Of a stretch of DNA of 64,000 bases, positions 18,271-26,217 are shown one piece after another; within the stretch, counting starts at the first letter, position 1, and every line of letters begins with the position of its first letter. The stretch is from PALSA-188 sp963720075 (lineage in GTDB: Bacteria > Acidobacteriota > Terriglobia > Terriglobales > Acidobacteriaceae). The DNA lies in NCBI GenBank assembly GCA_963720075.1, contig CAVREG010000019.1:558001-622000 (forward strand). The letters run 5' to 3'. Position numbers and translations under genes: made by a program. The notes beneath the pieces were generated by a model, which was not told the origin of the DNA, searched no databases, and worked only from the letters and a program-made list of their open reading frames with translations.

Positions 18271-19242
18271 ATGAATCATTTTCTTGCGGCGCTAGCTCAT
18301 CACGCATATCTCCTGCTGTTTTTGGTTGTGTTGGCCGAAGCGCTTGGGCTACCGGTCCCGGCAGCCTTGGCGTTGGTCGCGGCAGGCGCGGGGTGTGCTG
18401 CAAAAGTTTTGAGCGCCCCGATTGCCCTTGCGGTCGCTCTCGGAGCAATGCTGAGTGGAGACTCTCTTCTGTATGTATTGGGACGCTACACCGGCTGGGC
18501 CTTGCTGGGATTCTTGTGCCGGGTTTCGGCAAACCCCGAAACATGCATTCTTCGCTCGGCAGAATCATTCTATAAGCGCGGAAAATTAACCCTCGTATTT
18601 GCGAAATTCATTCCCGGCCTAAACACCATGGCTCCTCCTTTGGCGGGGAGCATGAAGATGCGGACGCGCCAATTCCTGCAATTCGACTTAGCCGGAATCT
18701 TGCTTTATGTCCTCGCTTACGGCGGCCTGGGATTCCTGTTTCGCGATTTCCTCAAATCAATCACTCGCGGATTTCAGACGGCCGGGCATGTAATGGCGAT
18801 CGCGCTCGTGATTGCCATGATCGCCTACATCGGTTATCGCATTCATATTTTCCAGAGAAATAAAATCTATTTGATCGTGCCCAGGGTACAAGTCGGGGAA
18901 TTGGCGCTGAAGCTGAAGTCCGAGGAGAAGGATAAAATCCTACTCGCCGACGTTCGCAGTCATGGTTATTACAACGCCGACGCCGCGCGCATTAAAGGCT
19001 CAATTCGCATTGAACCGAATAATTTGGCGGTGGAAATTGAGAACCTTCCCAAGGACAAAGACATTTACGTCTATTGCACTTGAATACGCGAAGCCACCAG
19101 CGCCCGTGTGGCGCTGCTACTGCGGCAGAAGGGATTCAACGCGTTCGTAATCGTGGGCGGCCTGGCGGCATGGAGAAAGGCTGGAAACGAAGTGGAGACC
19201 GTCCCCACAAACGATTTGGTAAAGCTGCCCACGTTTACGTAG
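18271..19242 (+). CDS. DedA/SNARE-associated membrane protein fused to rhodanese, with in-frame UGA at the predicted catalytic cysteine (candidate selenoprotein)
   Basis: From the ATG at 18271, a DedA-type membrane region of ~200 residues (FAKFIPGLNTMAPPLAGSMKM, YVLAYGGLGFLF) is followed by a cytoplasmic rhodanese domain (ILLADVRSHGYYNADAARIKGSIRI). The frame meets TGA at 19081-19083 (codon 271) after DIYVYCT. It continues without other lesions as IREATSARVALLLRQKGF and VGGLAAWRKAGNEVE to TAG at 19240-19242, 323 residues in total. In related DedA-rhodanese proteins the active-site loop reads C-x-x-E-A-T-S, so TGA replaces the nucleophilic Cys. A hairpin 14 nt downstream could act as SECIS. 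Alternatives are a nonsense mutation or a base error. If terminated at TGA, the product is a DedA protein with a dead half-rhodanese. Confidence 0.7.
19098..19116 (+). promoter_or_regulatory. Candidate bacterial SECIS-like hairpin downstream of the UGA
   Basis: A perfect 7-bp stem CAGCGCC/GGCGCTG closes a 5-nt loop CGTGT. The loop starts 21 nt after the UGA and has G at its second position. This satisfies the loose published pattern for bacterial SECIS elements (short apical loop 16-37 nt from UGA, G in the first two loop positions). GC-rich coding sequence can form such stems by chance. Confidence 0.4.
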
Positions 19243-19245
19243 CGT

Positions 19246-19340
19246 GTCACAGACTGTGTGACTCTAAAATGTTCACTCCTTTGCCGTCATCCCGAAGATC
19301 CGGCGTACTTCAGCCGGTCGAGGGATCTCACGGGTAGTGA
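19246..19340. repeat. Intergenic palindrome and dispersed-repeat fragment
   Basis: GTCACA (19246-19251) and TGTGAC (19257-19262) form a small palindrome. It is followed by GTCATCCCGA and GAGGGATCTC blocks typical of repeats scattered between acidobacterial genes. This interpretation is from memory of such genomes; copy number is not testable here. Confidence 0.35.
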
Positions 19341-19398
19341 GTCAGTCCGCCGCGGCGGTCCCAGCTCCGGGGCGATCAAATACCGTATACGGTTTGAT

Positions 19399-19968
19399 AT
19401 GCGAAATCAGGAAATCGAGATCAAATTCCGCATCGCCGACGTTCGCGGATTGCAACGTCGCCTCCGCGCGTCGAAGTTCAAGCTAATTACTCCGCGCACT
19501 CACGAAATAAATACTCTGTACGATCTCAAAGGCAAGCCTTTAAGAAAACGTGGCGAACTGTTACGCCTTCGTAAATACGGTCCCGAATGGATTCTCACCC
19601 ATAAATCAAAAGGCAAAGCCGGACGCCATAAATCCCGCACCGAACTCGAAACCAAAATCGCCGACGGCAAGAAAATGGAACCGATCCTCCTGGCTCTAGG
19701 ATTCACGCCGTCATTCCGCTACGAAAAATTCCGTGCCGAGTGGAGCGACGGAAAAGGCCACGTGGTCCTAGACGAAACGCCCATCGGCAACTTCGGCGAA
19801 ATCGAAGGAAACTCCCGCTGGATTGACCAAACCGCCCGTCTATTGGGAATCTCGCCGTCCGATTACATTAAACAAAATTATACGGAATTGTTTTATGACT
19901 GGAAGAACCGATCGCGAAGCTCTGCGAAAGAGATGACATTCAAAGCGATTGGCAGCGATAGCTATTAA
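19399..19968 (+). CDS. CYTH domain protein (class IV adenylate cyclase / thiamine triphosphatase superfamily)
   Basis: 189 residues from the ATG at 19399. It begins with the signature EIEIKFRI (ExExK, residues ~5-9), which binds metal-triphosphate. Further tunnel residues are in LRKRGELLRLRKYG, WILTHKSKG, RTELETKIADG and HVVLDETPIGNFGEIEG. CYTH enzymes act on triphosphorylated substrates (inorganic triphosphate, ThTP) or make cAMP; the sequence does not tell which. The frame is open further upstream to 19258, but that part runs through a repeat-like intergenic segment and is unlikely to be coding. Confidence 0.85.
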   Translation: MRNQEIEIKFRIADVRGLQRRLRASKFKLITPRTHEINTLYDLKGKPLRKRGELLRLRKYGPEWILTHKSKGKAGRHKSRTELETKIADGKKMEPILLALGFTPSFRYEKFRAEWSDGKGHVVLDETPIGNFGEIEGNSRWIDQTARLLGISPSDYIKQNYTELFYDWKNRSRSSAKEMTFKAIGSDSY

Positions 19969-20040
19969 AGGAGGATTTCTGCGATTTAGGGGACTTCGGC
20001 AGCAATTGATCGGCAAACGCAAGATGCATGCCGTGTTTCG

Positions 20041-20148
20041 CTACGGGAGTTTCGCGTACTCCGCCTTGGCTTTCTTGAGGATGGGGATGTCAGGGTCTGC
20101 GTCTTTCCAGAGGGTGAGAAAGCCCCAGATGGCCTTCGCTACTGCGGC
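20041..20148 (-). pseudogene. Out-of-frame remnant of a second TPR-protein C-terminus
   Basis: Just beyond the stop of the kinase gene, another frame encodes AKAIWGFLTLWKDADPDI, then PILKKAKAEYAKLP, and a stop at 20041-20043. That pattern (WKDADPDIPILK.AKAEYAKL) is a recurrent C-terminal ending of acidobacterial TPR kinases. The kinase itself already ends in a different typical ending (RFAELARKVGLPQ). No start codon or ribosome-binding site serves the fragment. I infer a recombination scar, or a frameshift near the end of the gene. Confidence 0.6.
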
Positions 20149-22547
20149 AGTCCCACCTTCCGCGCCAACTCAGCGAAGCGCGGATCGGAATGCAGGGAGT
20201 CAAGGAAGAAAAAAGTCCTCAACTCCGGTAGCAGCCTGTCATGCTCCTTATAGGCGATGTTAAGCCAGCGGAAGGCCTGATCTTTGTCTCCCATGTCGGC
20301 ATAGAGACCAGCAATGAGGACCGCAGAATGGTAGCCGGTGTTGCGTTGCGTTTGCCGGAGTTCGATGCCTTTGGCGAGTGCGCCCTTCCAGCCCGCTAAA
20401 CGAAATCCCTGCTCCAGGGCAGACGCGAAATCGGTTTCGTTTCGGTCGCGCGAGAGCTGGGCATAGGTCTTCTGTTCCTCAATGACCTTCGGATATATAC
20501 GCTTCCCCCAGTAGGCCCAAGAGAGACAAAAGTGCGCCAGGGCAAACGTTGGGTTTTCATTTGCCAGCGTCTCGCAAGCAAGAATGGCCTCGTCGTACCG
20601 CCGTGCGTGGATCAAAACGGATCCTACGCTGTAGCCAATGATCGCTGACATTGGATCGAGTTGGCGAGCGTGGTTGGCTTCAGCAATTGCTTCCTCCTCT
20701 CTGCCCCCGAGGGTACCAATCTCCAGGGCATACCATTGGTGAGTCGTGGCATCGTTGGGGTCGAGTGCAAAAGCCTTTTTGAACTCAGCTTCTCCCCCGG
20801 CAAAATCCCAGTCGTGCTCCATCTCGTTGCTGCCCAGAACGGCATGAGGACGTGCCAAGGTCGCGTCCAGCTCCAGAGCCTTGCGCGCGGCAGCATTCGA
20901 CTTGGCAACGCTCTCAACGGGATTGCCGCCTAAGCTCGTCAATACGAGATAGGCATCGGCCAGACCCGAATACGCCAATGCGTAGCTCGGGTCGTTGGCG
21001 ATCGCTCGATTCAAATAAGAGATTGCCGTCTCAGAGTCTGCAGCGGTCCGTTTATTCCAGTAGTAACGGCCTTTCAAATACAGCTCATAGGCTTCTGGAT
21101 CTTGCGTGCCTTGCTTAGTGACTTGTTGCCTTTCTGAACTACTGAGCTTGGAACGCAACTTTTCCGCAAGGTCCCCTGCAATCCGCTGTTGCAACGAGAT
21201 GATTTCTGTGCTCTTTCCACTGTAGTGCTGTCCCCAGATCTCGGTGTTGTCCCGAACATCGGTCAGCTCGGCGCTCACCTCCACGTTGTCTCCGTCTGGC
21301 GTCACCCGTCCGCTCACCAGCGCCGACACGCCCAAGTCATTGCCAGCCTTCTGCACATCCACATCCTTGCCTTTGTAGCGGAAGACCGAACTGCGCGACT
21401 TTACCTTCAGTTCGGGTACATGAGTAAGACTGGCCATCAGCGATTCGGTGATGCCGTCACTCAGGTAGTCCTTACTAGCGTCTCCACTCACATTGGCGAA
21501 AGGAAGCACGGCGATGGAATCAATCTGGGCTTCCGCGCTAGACCGAAAATATCGGGCGCCGGCTGCCGCCAGTGCGATGGCGGCAATGAGGCAGGTGGCC
21601 ATGATGACCCAGAGTTTGCGACCTTGGTGCTTCTTGTCACGCGGCGGTCGTACTGCTGCGATCTGGGTGGACTCGGTGTCACGCCTCAACCGCTGCAAAT
21701 CCGTTCGCATGTCCGCTGCATGCTGATACCGAAGATTGCGGTCTTTCTCCAGAGCCTTGTTAATGATCCGTTCCAGCTCGACGGGGAGATCGGGATTTAG
21801 CCGCACGGCGGGAATTGGAGCGCGTTCAAGAATCGCATTAAAGACGAGCGCGGAACTTTCGCCACGAAATGGTAACTCTCCGGTTGCCATCTCGTAGAGC
21901 ACCGCTCCGAACGAGAACAAATCGCTTCGCGCATCCAGTTCCTTCGCGCACGCCTGTTCGGGAGACATGTAGAAAACGGTGCCAAGAACGGTCCCGGTAC
22001 TGGTTAAGTGCCGGTCCTCCGTGGTCGCCGTCTCAGTGTTGTTCTGACTCGTCGACCTTGATATGGTCGCGATCTTTGCCAGCCCGAAGTCCAAAATTTT
22101 TGCGTGACCGCGCTGGGTGACAAAGATATTCGCAGGCTTGATGTCGCGGTGAACGATTCCCTTAGAGTGGGCGGCATCGAGGGCGTCGGCGATCTCAATA
22201 GCTACACCCAGCAGAACTTCCGTTTCGGTCGGCTTTCCTGCAATGCGATGCTTCAGCGTCGCGCCATCCAGAAACTCCATGGCGATAAAGACCGCGCCAT
22301 GCTGGTCGTCAATTTCGTAGATGGTGCAGATGTTCGGATGATTCAGTGCCGACGCAGACTTGGCTTCCCGTTGGAAACGGTTCAGAGCATGCGGATCTTT
22401 GGCTACTTCGTCCGGCAGGAACTTTAGCGCTACAAAGCGGTCGAGCTTTAGGTCTTCGGCTTTGTAAACCACACCCATCCCCCCGCCGCCCAACTTCTCG
22501 ACGATGCGGTAATGAGAAATGGTCTCGCCAATCACGAGGTCGGGCAA
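20139..22547 (-). CDS. Membrane Ser/Thr protein kinase with TolB/FlgO-like and TPR sensor region
   Basis: 802 residues. A Hanks-type kinase domain occupies ~10-290: glycine loop GGGGMGVVYKAE, VALK Lys42, HRDIKPAN (~133), DFG (~153), and a SPEQ activation segment. One transmembrane helix follows (~312-333). The extracytoplasmic part starts with a TolB/FlgO-like domain (SIAVLPFANVSGDASKDYLSDGITESL) seen in adenylate-cyclase-type sensors. Five or more TPRs run to the C-terminus. The architecture suggests a receptor kinase whose signal enters through the TPR part. The start codon read here is TTG; no clear Shine-Dalgarno is present. Confidence 0.9.
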   Translation of the reverse strand: MPDLVIGETISHYRIVEKLGGGGMGVVYKAEDLKLDRFVALKFLPDEVAKDPHALNRFQREAKSASALNHPNICTIYEIDDQHGAVFIAMEFLDGATLKHRIAGKPTETEVLLGVAIEIADALDAAHSKGIVHRDIKPANIFVTQRGHAKILDFGLAKIATISRSTSQNNTETATTEDRHLTSTGTVLGTVFYMSPEQACAKELDARSDLFSFGAVLYEMATGELPFRGESSALVFNAILERAPIPAVRLNPDLPVELERIINKALEKDRNLRYQHAADMRTDLQRLRRDTESTQIAAVRPPRDKKHQGRKLWVIMATCLIAAIALAAAGARYFRSSAEAQIDSIAVLPFANVSGDASKDYLSDGITESLMASLTHVPELKVKSRSSVFRYKGKDVDVQKAGNDLGVSALVSGRVTPDGDNVEVSAELTDVRDNTEIWGQHYSGKSTEIISLQQRIAGDLAEKLRSKLSSSERQQVTKQGTQDPEAYELYLKGRYYWNKRTAADSETAISYLNRAIANDPSYALAYSGLADAYLVLTSLGGNPVESVAKSNAAARKALELDATLARPHAVLGSNEMEHDWDFAGGEAEFKKAFALDPNDATTHQWYALEIGTLGGREEEAIAEANHARQLDPMSAIIGYSVGSVLIHARRYDEAILACETLANENPTFALAHFCLSWAYWGKRIYPKVIEEQKTYAQLSRDRNETDFASALEQGFRLAGWKGALAKGIELRQTQRNTGYHSAVLIAGLYADMGDKDQAFRWLNIAYKEHDRLLPELRTFFFLDSLHSDPRFAELARKVGLPQ

Positions 22548-22749
22548 TCTTAAGCCGGGGTCGAGGTCAAGTCAATGAAAGCGGTGTAATTCAAAACTCA
22601 GAAGCGTTGATGGTGTAAACCGCGACTGCACCAACGGCACCCTAATCGCGATATCCCACCGCACCAAACTAACCAACAACTCTTCACGATCCAACACTTT
22701 CCCTGCATGGTAATCTCAGCTTGCTCTGGATTTTCTGCTACCACGACGA

Positions 22750-24003
22750 GTGGCAGTGCAGAACGACAACTTCCGGCGAATCTTGCGCACGGTGGAAGCG
22801 CTCTCGGACCTTGGCCCCGCCATGACCTCCGAACGCGAGTTTCCGCAAACGGCGCGTGTCATGCTGTCCGCAATTTTGCAGGCTGGCGGCGCTAGAGAAG
22901 CCGTCCTGTTCACTTTTACTGACAAGCCTTCCCTCCTCACCTCCATTGCTTCTGACGGGTTCGCGCTGATGCCAGAGCCTGCGGTGATTCCTCTTCTGCC
23001 CAAACACGTTCATGCGCTCAGCACGACGCGTGATCCGGTTGTTTTGAGCAGTGGATCGTCCGAAAAATTCCTGAGTTCAAATGGCAACGTGGCTCCAGAA
23101 CTATTCCGTTGCATCGCACCTCTGAAAGTGGCTGGCAAATTGGTGGGCGTCGTCGCCCTGGGGCGCCGCGAAGGCGACTCGATCTACGACGAAGACGATC
23201 TTCAATCTCTTGCTCTGCTCTGCCATTACGTCGCGCTGGCCATCCATAATCATTCCCTCAGCCAGACGCTTGCCCAACGCGTCTCCGAAAATCTTCGGTT
23301 GATGGCCTCGCTAAATGGCTTTTACGACAGCGCGCTGGAATCTTTTGCCGCCGCCATAGACGTGAAGCACGTAAACATTCATGGCCACTCGTTGCGCGTA
23401 GGACGATACGCCGCCGCCATCGGCGAAGCCATGGACATGCCAATGAACGACGTGGCGGCCCTGCGTTCGGCTGGTTACTTGCATGACATTGGCAAGGTCG
23501 CGGTAGATAAACGGCTGTTCGCGAAAGCTACGTCACTTGATGCTGAGGAATTTCGCGAAATGGCCGATCACACCGTCGTCGGCTATCAGATTGTCAGCGG
23601 GGTCCAATTTCCGTGGCCGCGCATTGCCGAAATTGTCCGCTGGCATCATGAACGCGCCGACGGTTCCGGATACCCCGACGGTTTGGTCGCCGAAGACGTG
23701 GCCATGCCCGTCCGCATTATCGGCCTGGCGGACACGTTTGATGCCATGACCAGCGAGCGTCCTTATCGCGAACGCATTTCATTCGGAAGCACTCTGAACG
23801 AGATTGTTCGCTTGACTCCGCAAAAATTTGATCCCGCAGCGGTGCAGGGCCTGCTGCTGCAAATCCGGCGCGACGCCGTGGGCAGCAATCGCACCCCATT
23901 CCTCGAAGAGCGGATGTCGGAAAACATAGCCGCCACGGACATTGACCATCTCGCGGCTACTTTGCAGCACAAGGTCAGTCATGGCCGGCTATTTCTCACT
24001 TAA
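22750..24003 (+). CDS. GAF plus HD-GYP domain protein (cyclic-di-GMP phosphodiesterase-like)
   Basis: 417 residues. An N-terminal GAF-like domain (~15-160; FRCIAPLKVAGKLVGVVALGRREG) is followed by a helical linker and an HD-GYP domain (~195-370). Metal and signature residues are in HIHGHSLRV-like NIHGHSLRVGRYAAAIG, YLHDIGKVAVD (HD), DHTVVGYQI, RWHHERADGSGYPDGL (HHE.. GYP) and LADTFDAMTSERPYRE. The HD-GYP motifs look complete, so hydrolysis of cyclic-di-GMP is likely. No membrane segment is seen. The start is GTG at 22750 without a clear Shine-Dalgarno. It is divergent from the kinase gene with ~200 bp between. Confidence 0.88.
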   Translation: MAVQNDNFRRILRTVEALSDLGPAMTSEREFPQTARVMLSAILQAGGAREAVLFTFTDKPSLLTSIASDGFALMPEPAVIPLLPKHVHALSTTRDPVVLSSGSSEKFLSSNGNVAPELFRCIAPLKVAGKLVGVVALGRREGDSIYDEDDLQSLALLCHYVALAIHNHSLSQTLAQRVSENLRLMASLNGFYDSALESFAAAIDVKHVNIHGHSLRVGRYAAAIGEAMDMPMNDVAALRSAGYLHDIGKVAVDKRLFAKATSLDAEEFREMADHTVVGYQIVSGVQFPWPRIAEIVRWHHERADGSGYPDGLVAEDVAMPVRIIGLADTFDAMTSERPYRERISFGSTLNEIVRLTPQKFDPAAVQGLLLQIRRDAVGSNRTPFLEERMSENIAATDIDHLAATLQHKVSHGRLFLT

Positions 24004-24117
24004 TCGCTACGATTCCTTTCTCGCGGCCCCATCCCATTAGTAACCTTTATTAGCAGCAACTTTTCCCTCCAATTGGGTTCATAATCTGGGAAGGCTTATT
24101 TCGTTTTCCCAAGACAG

Positions 24118-26121
24118 ATGCTGCTCTCACGAAAACAATTGGGACTTTCTGCTGCTTTAGTGTTGCTCGCGGCTTGCTTGCCCTTTGCGCTCGGCCGTAG
24201 GAAAAACATTCCCGCCGCACAGCAGATGGACGAACACAGGCGCGTCGTTCACGCGCTGAATCGCCTGACGTTCGGACCCCGGCCCGGTGACATCGATCGC
24301 GTAAGCGCAATGGGCGTGGACAAATGGATTGACGAGCAACTTCATCCCGAAAAAATAGATGACAGCGCCCTGGAAGCTCGTCTCGCACAGTTCCCCACTC
24401 TGCAAATGAGCACGCAACAAATTATCGAGAACTTTCCGCCGCCGGAACTTATTCGCGCCATTTCAAATGGCAAAGCGTCAATGCCGTCCGATCCGGTCCA
24501 GCACTCGATTTACGAGGCCCAACTGCAACGCTTCCAGGAAAAGCAGGAACGCAAACAGCAGGTCGTTCCTGCCAGCGCCAGCACCAACAACATGGCCGAT
24601 GCAGCCGCTGGACAGGCTCTCACCGATGAAGAGATCGGCCGCCGGAATGACGATCGTCTCGCCAACAATGTAAACGTGGATTCGATTCTCAGCACGCCTC
24701 CAGACCAGCGCGTAAAAGCCATTTTGGCAATGCCTGCGGAAGATCAAATCGCTCTTGTCACTTCTCTCAAAGGCCCGAAACGCAATGAACTAATGGACGG
24801 CCTGAATCCGCGTGACCGCGAGACGGTGATTGCGCTTAACTATCCCATGCAGGCTGTTGACCAGGAACTTGTTGACGCCAAATTGATTCGGGCCATCTAC
24901 AGCGAGCGACAGTTGCAGGAAGTGATGACCGATTTCTGGATGAATCACTTCAACGTGTTCATCGGCAAGGAGGCCGATCGCTACCTGCTGACCAGCTATG
25001 AGCGGGATACGATTCGACCCCATTCGCTGGGTAGGTTCGAGGATTTGTTGGTCGCGACCGCCCAGAGTCCCGCAATGCTTTTCTATCTGGATAACTGGTT
25101 AAGCGAAGGGCCGAACTCCGATGCGGCGAACGGCGTTGGTAAGCGCTTTAACAATAATTGGCGAAAGCGTGCCAGACGCAATGGTCCGGTAAAGCAATCG
25201 AAGGGGAAACGAAACGGTCTTAATGAGAATTACGGCCGCGAAATCATGGAGCTTCAGACCCTCGGTGTAAACGGCGGGTACACTCAAAAAGACGTAACGG
25301 AAGTAGCCCGCGTGCTAACCGGTTGGACTCTGAAGCCACCGAAAGAAGGACGCGGCTTCACCTTCGACGAGCGCAAGCACGAGCCGGGGGACAAGATCGT
25401 CCTTGGCCATCGCATCAAGCCGAACGGTGAAAAAGAAGGTCTCGAAGTTCTGCATATTCTGGCGCACAATCCTTCCACCGCGAAATTCGTTTGCACCAAG
25501 CTCGCAATGAGATTCGTTTCCGACAATCCGCCGCCAGCTTTGGTTGATCGCATGGCGCAGACCTTCTTGAAAAAAGACGGCGATATACGAGAAGTGGTAA
25601 AGACAATGCTTCACTCGCCGGAATTTTGGTCTCCGGATGCGTATCGCGCAAAAGTAAAGACGCCGCTGGAATTTGTGGTCTCGGCAGCCCGTGCAACCGG
25701 CGCTCAAATTGACAACGCCGCTCCGCTTGCCTACCAGCTTCAACTAATGGGAATGCCTCTCTACGGAATGCAGCCGCCAACCGGCTATTCGATGAAGGCG
25801 GATGCCTGGGTAAATTCCGCAGCGCTTTTGGGACGAATGAATTTCGCTCTGGCACTCACCGCGGGAAGGTTCAAAGGTGTGCAAGTGGACACGGACGAAA
25901 TATTAGGTCCCAATCCCTCGCTTGATCCGTCGCAAGCGCAGGCAGTTCTCGAGAACAGTTTTCTCGCGGGCGATGTCTCGAAGCAGACGCACGACATAAT
26001 TGCCGCACGTCTGCCGGATCCGAAAATTGCGCAGCGAAAACTGGATGATCCCGCGCATGCGCCGAATGTAAAAGTAATCGCGGGATTGATTTTGGGATCT
26101 CCAGAGTTTCAGAGAAGATAA
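24118..26121 (+). CDS. DUF1800 family exported protein
   Basis: 667 residues with a hydrophobic signal (LSAALVLLAACLPFALG). DUF1800 landmarks are VVHALNRLTFGPRPGDIDRV near the start, MTDFWMNHFNVFIGKEADR, ENYGREIMELQTLGV, YTQKDVTEVARVLTGWT and FVCTKLAMRFVSDNPP. An inserted low-complexity Gln/Lys/Ala segment (~135-190) and a basic Asn/Arg segment (~340-370) are additions. DUF1800 proteins are usually paired with a DUF1501 gene, as here. Their biochemical function is unknown; they are predicted to be secreted or periplasmic. Confidence 0.92.
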   Translation: MLLSRKQLGLSAALVLLAACLPFALGRRKNIPAAQQMDEHRRVVHALNRLTFGPRPGDIDRVSAMGVDKWIDEQLHPEKIDDSALEARLAQFPTLQMSTQQIIENFPPPELIRAISNGKASMPSDPVQHSIYEAQLQRFQEKQERKQQVVPASASTNNMADAAAGQALTDEEIGRRNDDRLANNVNVDSILSTPPDQRVKAILAMPAEDQIALVTSLKGPKRNELMDGLNPRDRETVIALNYPMQAVDQELVDAKLIRAIYSERQLQEVMTDFWMNHFNVFIGKEADRYLLTSYERDTIRPHSLGRFEDLLVATAQSPAMLFYLDNWLSEGPNSDAANGVGKRFNNNWRKRARRNGPVKQSKGKRNGLNENYGREIMELQTLGVNGGYTQKDVTEVARVLTGWTLKPPKEGRGFTFDERKHEPGDKIVLGHRIKPNGEKEGLEVLHILAHNPSTAKFVCTKLAMRFVSDNPPPALVDRMAQTFLKKDGDIREVVKTMLHSPEFWSPDAYRAKVKTPLEFVVSAARATGAQIDNAAPLAYQLQLMGMPLYGMQPPTGYSMKADAWVNSAALLGRMNFALALTAGRFKGVQVDTDEILGPNPSLDPSQAQAVLENSFLAGDVSKQTHDIIAARLPDPKIAQRKLDDPAHAPNVKVIAGLILGSPEFQRR

Positions 26122-26186
26122 AAGCCTTTGGCTATGAGCTATTGACCATTAGCTTGAAACCTCTGGGGACTTGATCCATGTGGCTT

Positions 26187-26214
26187 AGCCAAGAGCCAAG
26201 AGCTAGGAGCTATT
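26187..26214 (+). repeat. Four tandem heptamers containing the ribosome-binding site of the DUF1501 gene
   Basis: AGCCAAG, AGCCAAG, AGCTAGG and AGCTATT run head to tail. The AGGAGC formed at the junction of units 3 and 4 is the Shine-Dalgarno for the ATG at 26218. A gain or loss of one unit would move it by 7 nt. Confidence 0.7.
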
Positions 26215-26217
26215 TTT

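Noticed and set aside
21189..21800. A 203-codon plus-strand open frame within the kinase gene
   Set aside because: Antisense to clear TolB-like and kinase domain sequence; no start signal or protein pattern.
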